A stretch of DNA of 64,000 bases, from NCBI RefSeq assembly GCF_000515415.1, contig NZ_KI911783.1:4020392-4084391 (forward strand). The letters run 5' to 3'. Positions within the stretch are counted from its first letter, which is position 1. Each line of letters opens with the position of its first letter. This document shows, in pieces, positions 59,658-64,000 of this stretch. The position numbers and the translations under genes were made by a program. The stretch comes from Bradyrhizobium sp. WSM1417. Its GTDB lineage: Bacteria; Pseudomonadota; Alphaproteobacteria; Rhizobiales; Xanthobacteraceae. The notes beneath the pieces were generated by a model. It ran no database searches. It saw only the letters and a list, made by a program, of their open reading frames with translations, and was not told the origin of the DNA.

Positions 59658-59951
59658 GTGGGCACGGAAAAGTCAGATACGCTGGTCCATGACGTGCCGG
59701 GCGGCTGGGCATGGCGGGCTCATGCTGACGCTGTCATTCAGTTTGCGTCGGGTCTGCCCAAGACCCGCTCTGGAAAGATCATGCGTCATATTCTGCGCAA
59801 GATCGCCGAGGACGAAGTCGGAGCGCTCGGCGACACGTCGACCTTAGCTGATCCCGCGGTGGTCGATGATCTGGTCAAAAACCGCCATAGCCAAAAAGGC
59901 GGCGTCGAAATGAATATCGAGAGGGCGACAGTGCCGAAGTGCGCCGGCTGA
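59658..59951 (+). pseudogene. acs: Acetyl-CoA synthetase reduced to its two ends
   Basis: GTG at 59658 with GAGGAGG 7 bases upstream. Residues 1-24 ([20 protein letters not shown]) resemble the Acs N-terminus; they continue in frame into [20 protein letters not shown], then [20 protein letters not shown] and VVDDLVKNR, the Acs C-terminus with the acetylatable Lys in SGK. Acs has about 650 residues, so about 570 codons are lost. The stub of 97 aa is open and may be translated, with an unusual tail of about 20 residues. It has no AMP-binding domain and cannot make acetyl-CoA. Confidence 0.82.
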
Positions 59952-59981
59952 ATCGCGCGGGCAAAGAGCTGAAACCGAGAT

Positions 59982-60598
59982 ATGGGCAACGATATGAGAC
60001 TGGTTCTGTTGGGGCCGCCAGGCGCAGGTAAGGGCACGCAGGCGACGAGGATCGTCACTCGATTTGCGATCCCGCAATTGTCGACCGGAGACATGCTGCG
60101 TCAGGCGGTCGCGGAAGGCACGGCTGCGGGATTGCGCGTCAAGCACATCATGGATCGCGGTGAACTTGTGCCCGACGATGTCGTGGTATCGGTGATCGCC
60201 AATCGTATCGATCATTCCGACGCGGCAAACGGCTTTGTCCTTGACGGCTTCCCGCGCACGGTCGCGCAGGCCGAAGCGCTCGATCGGGAACTCGCCACCC
60301 GGGGCATCAAGCTCGACGCGGTACTTGAGCTCGAGGTCGGCGAAGATCCACTGCTCGGGCGCATCAAGGGGCGCGCCGACGAGGCGGCGAGCCGCGGCGC
60401 AGCGACGATAATCCGGAGGTCTTCAAGACCTGGCTCGACGTTTATCGCGAGCAAACCGCGCCGGTCACGGAATACTACCGGTCGCTGGGACTGCTCAACA
60501 TCGTCGACGGCCTGCAGCCGATTGACGCCGTGACCGAACAGCTCGCCGTCGCGCTTGCGGCAGTAACGTCCGGTCAGATCAGGAGTGATGTCAGATGA
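59982..60598 (+). pseudogene. adk: Adenylate kinase with one frameshift
   Basis: The 5' part encodes [18 protein letters not shown]-loop, [27 protein letters not shown] up to about residue 140 (start ATG 59982 or 59994). Near 60399-60404 one base is missing relative to the expected frame; in the shifted frame the C-terminal part continues [20 protein letters not shown]... [13 protein letters not shown] and ends at TGA 60596-60598, overlapping the next ATG (ATGA). The unshifted frame ends early at 60533 with unlike residues. It is an accessory copy; a main adk should exist elsewhere. A sequencing error cannot be excluded. Confidence 0.85.
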
Positions 60599-61767
60599 AA
60601 GCTTTTACCTTCCAGGCACCGCCCAACATCCTGTTCGAGGCAGGCGCATCGAAAAAGCTGGCGGAGTTGGTTGCGGGATACGCGGCAAAACGTGTCCTGC
60701 TGGTGACCGACAAGGGTGTACGCAATGCAGGCCTGACGAAAAACGCCGAGGCCGGCCTGATTGCCGGCGGCTGCGAACTGACAATATTCGAAGATGTGGA
60801 GGCGGATCCGCCGTCGCATATCATCGAGCGGGCGGTCGCACTTTGCCGTGACAAGGACATCGAGCTGGTTGCCTCGATCGGCGGCGGCAGCGCGCTCGAT
60901 ACCGCGAAATTGGTGGCCTATCTGGCCAAGACGCCTGATCGCCTCGAAGATATTTACGGCGTCGGTCTTGCCAAGGGCGAACGCCTTCCGCTGCTGCTGG
61001 TGCCGACAACGGCCGGAACGGGCTCGGAGGTGACCCCGATCGCGATCGTCACCACGCCGACGACTGAGAAAAAGGGCGTCGTTGCGCCCCGCCTGCTTCC
61101 GGACTGGGCGATCCTTGATCCGGAGCTGACGCTCGGCCTGCCCGCGCATGTCACCGCGGCGACCGGCATCGACGCCATGGTCCATGCCATCGAAGCCTAT
61201 ACCAGCAAGCACCGGAAGAATCCGATGTCGGACCAGTTGGCGCGGCAGGCTCTCGCCCTGCTGTCGGCGAATGTCCGGACGGTCTGTGTGGACGGATCTA
61301 ATCTCGAAGCGCGGTCGCAAATGCTGCTGGGTTCGATGCTGGCCGGCATGGCGTTCGCCAATTCCCCGGTCGCCGCCGTGCACGCGCTGGCCTATCCGAT
61401 CGGCGCGCTGTTCCACGTGCCGCATGGCCTATCGAATGCCTTGGTGCTGACCCAGGTGCTGCGGTTCAATTTGCCGGAGGCAGAAGGCCTCTACGCCGAA
61501 CTCGCGCCGATCGTCGATCCCAAGTCAGAAGGAATGAGTGTCAGCCAGCGAGCACGCCTGTTCGTCGATGCGATCGCAGCGATCTGCCGGGATTGCAACG
61601 TGCCGGCCTCGCTGGCCGATGTCGGCATCGCGAGGGGCGACCTGAAGAACCTCGCCGAGGACGCGATGAAGCAGACGCGGCTTCTCGTCAACAATCCCAG
61701 GGAATTGAGCTTCGACGATGCCCTGGCGATCTACACCGAGGCGTTCGGGAACCGCGCGGCGGCCTGA
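60595..61767 (+). CDS. Iron-containing alcohol dehydrogenase
   Basis: 390 aa. Group III ADH: GGGSALDTAKLVA nucleotide site, TTAGTGSEVTPIAI, then metal ligands Asp in TGIDAMVHAIEAY, His in the same motif, His in VHALAYPIG and His in VPHGLSNAL. Oxidises or reduces an alcohol/aldehyde pair with NAD(P). The ATG overlaps the old adk stop by 4 bases, an operon remnant. Substrate open; ethanol, 1,3-propanediol or hydroxy acids possible. Confidence 0.87.
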   Translation: MKAFTFQAPPNILFEAGASKKLAELVAGYAAKRVLLVTDKGVRNAGLTKNAEAGLIAGGCELTIFEDVEADPPSHIIERAVALCRDKDIELVASIGGGSALDTAKLVAYLAKTPDRLEDIYGVGLAKGERLPLLLVPTTAGTGSEVTPIAIVTTPTTEKKGVVAPRLLPDWAILDPELTLGLPAHVTAATGIDAMVHAIEAYTSKHRKNPMSDQLARQALALLSANVRTVCVDGSNLEARSQMLLGSMLAGMAFANSPVAAVHALAYPIGALFHVPHGLSNALVLTQVLRFNLPEAEGLYAELAPIVDPKSEGMSVSQRARLFVDAIAAICRDCNVPASLADVGIARGDLKNLAEDAMKQTRLLVNNPRELSFDDALAIYTEAFGNRAAA

Positions 61768-61782
61768 ACGGGCACACAAACA

Positions 61783-62466
61783 GTGAGCAGCATGAGCGAG
61801 AACAATAAACCGGCTTCCGCTGAGTCCGATCCCGGCGTCGAATGGGCGAAGCTTTGGCAGACGATGGCGGAATCCTCAAACCGCATGGTCGAGGCGTGGT
61901 CGGGGTCGATGGCACCGTTCATGATGGCGCGTCTGTCCGAGAAGCCGGGTGGATTTGGCGACGGCAACGAATTGTCCGCAGCGATCGAGCGAATGGCGCA
62001 GGGGCCGCGGCTTGCCGACGTCTGGGACATCGACCGGAAAATGGCGTTGGCCTTTGGCGCCTGGATCGAGATGCGCCAGCGGCTTGCGCGCTACAATGCG
62101 GTTGCCGCCGCGCCGTGGCCCGAAGCGTCGAAGCGGTTCTACGAGACGATGTCCGCAACCGCTAGCGATGGGTCCCCGCAACCGGAGTGGCGCGAGGCGT
62201 TCGCCAAATGGAGCGAAATCTCCAACGAGGAACTGATCCGTAACCAGCGCACCGACGGCTTCTTGCAAGCTCAGAAAGAGCTGCTCCAGGCGGGACTCAA
62301 ATTGCGGAGCCGGCAGGATGACGTGGCTGAAGCGGCGTCAGCCATGTTGGGCCTGCCGACTCGTAAGGATTTCGACGATGTGACGCGGCAATTGACCGAA
62401 CTCCGCCGAGAAGTCCGTACGCTCGCCCGCCAGATCCGCGACCAGAAGAGCGAAGCCGCACGATGA
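61783..62466 (+). CDS. phaE: PHA synthase subunit PhaE-like
   Basis: 227 aa from GTG 61783; an ATG at 61792 is equally possible. Helical, with the W-rich start EWAKLWQTMAESSNRMVEAW, then WDIDRKMALAFGAWIEM and a C-terminal coiled part LGLPTRKDFDDVTRQLTELRREVRTL, which resembles PhaE and phasin-like ends. It forms class III PHA synthase with PhaC. The end overlaps the phaC start by 4 bases, a strong sign of a subunit pair. Confidence 0.82.
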   Translation: MSSMSENNKPASAESDPGVEWAKLWQTMAESSNRMVEAWSGSMAPFMMARLSEKPGGFGDGNELSAAIERMAQGPRLADVWDIDRKMALAFGAWIEMRQRLARYNAVAAAPWPEASKRFYETMSATASDGSPQPEWREAFAKWSEISNEELIRNQRTDGFLQAQKELLQAGLKLRSRQDDVAEAASAMLGLPTRKDFDDVTRQLTELRREVRTLARQIRDQKSEAAR

Positions 62467-63584
62467 GCGATCAGGAGAACCAGACCTCGCGCTTCGCCCG
62501 TGACATGGCGGCTAACGCCGAGAAGATGTTCAAGGCGACACAGCTGATCGCCAATACGCGGGATGAAGACGTCGCCATCGGCACCACGCCGAAGCATCTC
62601 GTCATGCGCCGCGACAAGGTCGAGCTGTTCCATTACGAGTCGACGGCGGAAGCGGCCGCGAAGACGCCCGTCCTTTTGGCCTACGGCCTGATCGGGCGGT
62701 ATACCATGGCTGATTTACAGCCTGACCGCTCACTGGTGCGCAGCCTGCTCTCAAAAGGGCTCGATCTCTGGCTGATCGACTGGGGCCAGCCGGGCCGAAC
62801 CGAGCGATGGCTGAAAATTGATGATTACGTCGATGACTACATCGATGCCGCAGTCGACCGCATCGCGCAGGAAACCGGCCGTGACAAGATCACGCTGCTC
62901 GGCATCTGCGAAGGCGGCGTCTTTACGACGTGCTACGCCGCTCTGCATCCGGAGAAGGTGAAAAATCTCGTCATCACCATCACGCCGATCGACTTCCATG
63001 CCGATGTCAAGGACAAGGCCGCGCACCACGGCTTCCTCAACCTCTGGACCCGTAGCCTCGATCCTGATGACATCGACAAGCTGGTCGACACCTATGGCGT
63101 GCTGCCGGGCGAGTTCATGAGCTCGGTGTTCTCGATGATGACGCCGATGCGCTCACTGACGAAGTACAATGTCGATCTCATCGACGTCGTCGATGACGAG
63201 GCCAAGTTCATGAATTTCCTCCGCATGGAAAAGTGGCTCGCGGATCGTCCGCATCATCCTGGCGAAGCGGCGAAGCAGTGGCTGAAGGATCTCTACCAGG
63301 AGAACCGCCTGGTCGATGGCAGCTTTGAACTGTCCGGCCGTCGGGTCGATCTGAAGTCGATCACGGCTCCCGTGCTGAATGTTTTTGCGCTGGACGACCA
63401 CATCATTCCGCCGGACTGCTCGCGCGCGCTCGGAGCGAAGATCGGCAGCACCGATTATACCGAAATTCCGCTGCCCGGCGGCCATGTCGGCCTGTTCGTC
63501 TCCAGCAAGTCGCAGGGCAAGCTGAGCCAGAGCATTGCCGACTGGCTGGTCGCCCGCGACGCCAATTCCGCAAGAGAAACCTGA
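62463..63584 (+). CDS. phaC: Class III poly(3-hydroxyalkanoate) synthase PhaC
   Basis: 373 aa, short as in class III. Lipase-box-like GICEGG with catalytic Cys at about residue 149, Asp in NVFALDDHIIPP and His in PGGHVGLF. LLAYGLIGRYTMADLQPDRSLVRSLLSKGLDLWLIDWG is a typical PhaC segment. It polymerises 3-hydroxyacyl-CoA on granules with PhaE. The class III lipase box is usually GVCQGG, so the Glu is a small variation. The stop and the next start share one base. Confidence 0.9.
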   Translation: MSDQENQTSRFARDMAANAEKMFKATQLIANTRDEDVAIGTTPKHLVMRRDKVELFHYESTAEAAAKTPVLLAYGLIGRYTMADLQPDRSLVRSLLSKGLDLWLIDWGQPGRTERWLKIDDYVDDYIDAAVDRIAQETGRDKITLLGICEGGVFTTCYAALHPEKVKNLVITITPIDFHADVKDKAAHHGFLNLWTRSLDPDDIDKLVDTYGVLPGEFMSSVFSMMTPMRSLTKYNVDLIDVVDDEAKFMNFLRMEKWLADRPHHPGEAAKQWLKDLYQENRLVDGSFELSGRRVDLKSITAPVLNVFALDDHIIPPDCSRALGAKIGSTDYTEIPLPGGHVGLFVSSKSQGKLSQSIADWLVARDANSARET

Positions 63585-64000
63585 TGCGCAACAAGATCGT
63601 CGACGCCGCCGAGGCGGTTGCCATCATCCGTTCCGGTGACACCGTCGCCTCGTCCGGCTTCGTCGGTGTGGGAACGCCCGACGAGATCATCAAGGCGCTG
63701 GAGCGGCGCTTCGTGCAGACCGGAGAGCCGCGGGACCTTTCGCTGGTGTTCGCGGCAGCGCCAGGGGACGGCGCCGATCGCGGCCTCAACCGCCTGGCGC
63801 ATCCCGGGCTGATCAAACGCCTGGTTGGTGGACATTTCGGCCTGGTTCCGAAACTCGCCCGGATGGCGGTCGACAATCACGTCGAGGCCTATAATTTGCC
63901 GCTCGGATGCGTATCGCATCTGTTTCGCGAAATTGCGGGGCGCAAGGCCGGGCTTCTCTCCAAGGTCGGGCTCGGCACTTTCGTCGATCCGGCCAATGGC
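63584..64000 (+). CDS. Acyl-CoA:acetate/3-ketoacid CoA-transferase (5' part)
   Basis: 139 codons visible before the window ends; incomplete at the 3' side. MRNKIVDAAEAVAIIRSGDTVASSGFVGVGTPDEIIKALERRF is the CoA-transferase I N-terminus, with GHFGLVPKLARMAVDNHVEAYNLPLGCVSHLFREIAGRKAG and LGTFVDP, as in YdiF-type fused alpha-beta enzymes. It moves CoA between acyl groups, linking acetate or acetoacetate to PHA precursors. ATG overlaps the phaC stop (TGATG). Confidence 0.85.
   Translation, partial: MRNKIVDAAEAVAIIRSGDTVASSGFVGVGTPDEIIKALERRFVQTGEPRDLSLVFAAAPGDGADRGLNRLAHPGLIKRLVGGHFGLVPKLARMAVDNHVEAYNLPLGCVSHLFREIAGRKAGLLSKVGLGTFVDPANG

Noticed and set aside
1..64000. Search for tRNA, rRNA, IS ends, integrases and CRISPR arrays
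   Set aside because: No cloverleaf-like tRNA, rRNA segment, transposase or regularly spaced repeat was recognised by eye; a covariance-model scan would be decisive.

Overview
The window is high-GC DNA from an alphaproteobacterium, most likely Bradyrhizobium or a close relative in the Nitrobacteraceae. This rests on FixK/FNR-type boxes, small lineage-typical secreted proteins (RRQERR-repeat, Gly/Tyr-rich), the RopB/Omp25-like porin and the mix of ABC transporters. The genus is an inference; no rRNA, tRNA, IS element, phage or CRISPR array was seen.

Region 1 (1-14.5 kb) is nutrient uptake. A minus-strand branched-chain amino acid type (LIV) ABC system has its last ATPase fused to a Tm-1-like (UPF0261) domain, followed upstream by an AraC regulator and a periplasmic binding protein. 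Next comes a complete dipeptide-type ABC operon (dppA-B-C-D-F order), divergent from an RpiR/SIS regulator.

Region 2 (14.5-19.6 kb) holds small, mostly exported proteins: two related ones ending in YVC[RQ], a 57-aa gene, an RRQERR-repeat protein, an outer-membrane beta-barrel with a strong terminator, and a Gly/Tyr-rich protein followed by a probable gene remnant.

Region 3 (19.6-44.9 kb) looks like a low-oxygen/energy-stress island. Seven boxes of the form TTGAY-N4-RTCAA and one slightly variant box precede its transcription units, and two or three similar boxes lie in region 2. A cysteine-free Crp/Fnr regulator with the ETVSR recognition motif is encoded inside the island, beside a FixJ-like and a single-domain response regulator. 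The units encode an AI-2E-type exporter, a divergent acetate kinase, a K+-channel-like protein, an AspT-type exchanger with a hydrolase and an IalB protein, a DUF1275 plus SulP pair, a large Orn/Lys/Arg decarboxylase plus a second AspT-type exchanger, a PPK2 polyphosphate kinase, a HlyD-type unit, a membrane-anchored TAXI protein, an orphan binding protein and a DUF3300/DUF2950 pair. Together they suggest ATP salvage, pH/ion homeostasis and envelope adaptation under oxygen limitation.

Region 4 (45-57.4 kb) starts with an orphan MASE4 histidine kinase and an amidase pseudogene, then a probable tricarboxylate-use locus: TctD/TctE-like two-component system, a binding protein without permease, a citrate/tricarballylate-type MFS carrier, a ModA-like protein, a collapsed aconitase gene, two more MFS carriers and an isocitrate/isopropylmalate-type dehydrogenase.

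Region 5 (57.4-64 kb) is acetyl/acyl-CoA and polyhydroxyalkanoate metabolism: acetolactate synthase family enzyme, phasin, an acetyl-CoA synthetase reduced to its two ends, a frameshifted adenylate kinase, Fe-dependent alcohol dehydrogenase, PhaE, class III PhaC and a CoA-transferase cut by the window edge. Four genes in 46.8-60.6 kb are broken, so this flank appears to be decaying.
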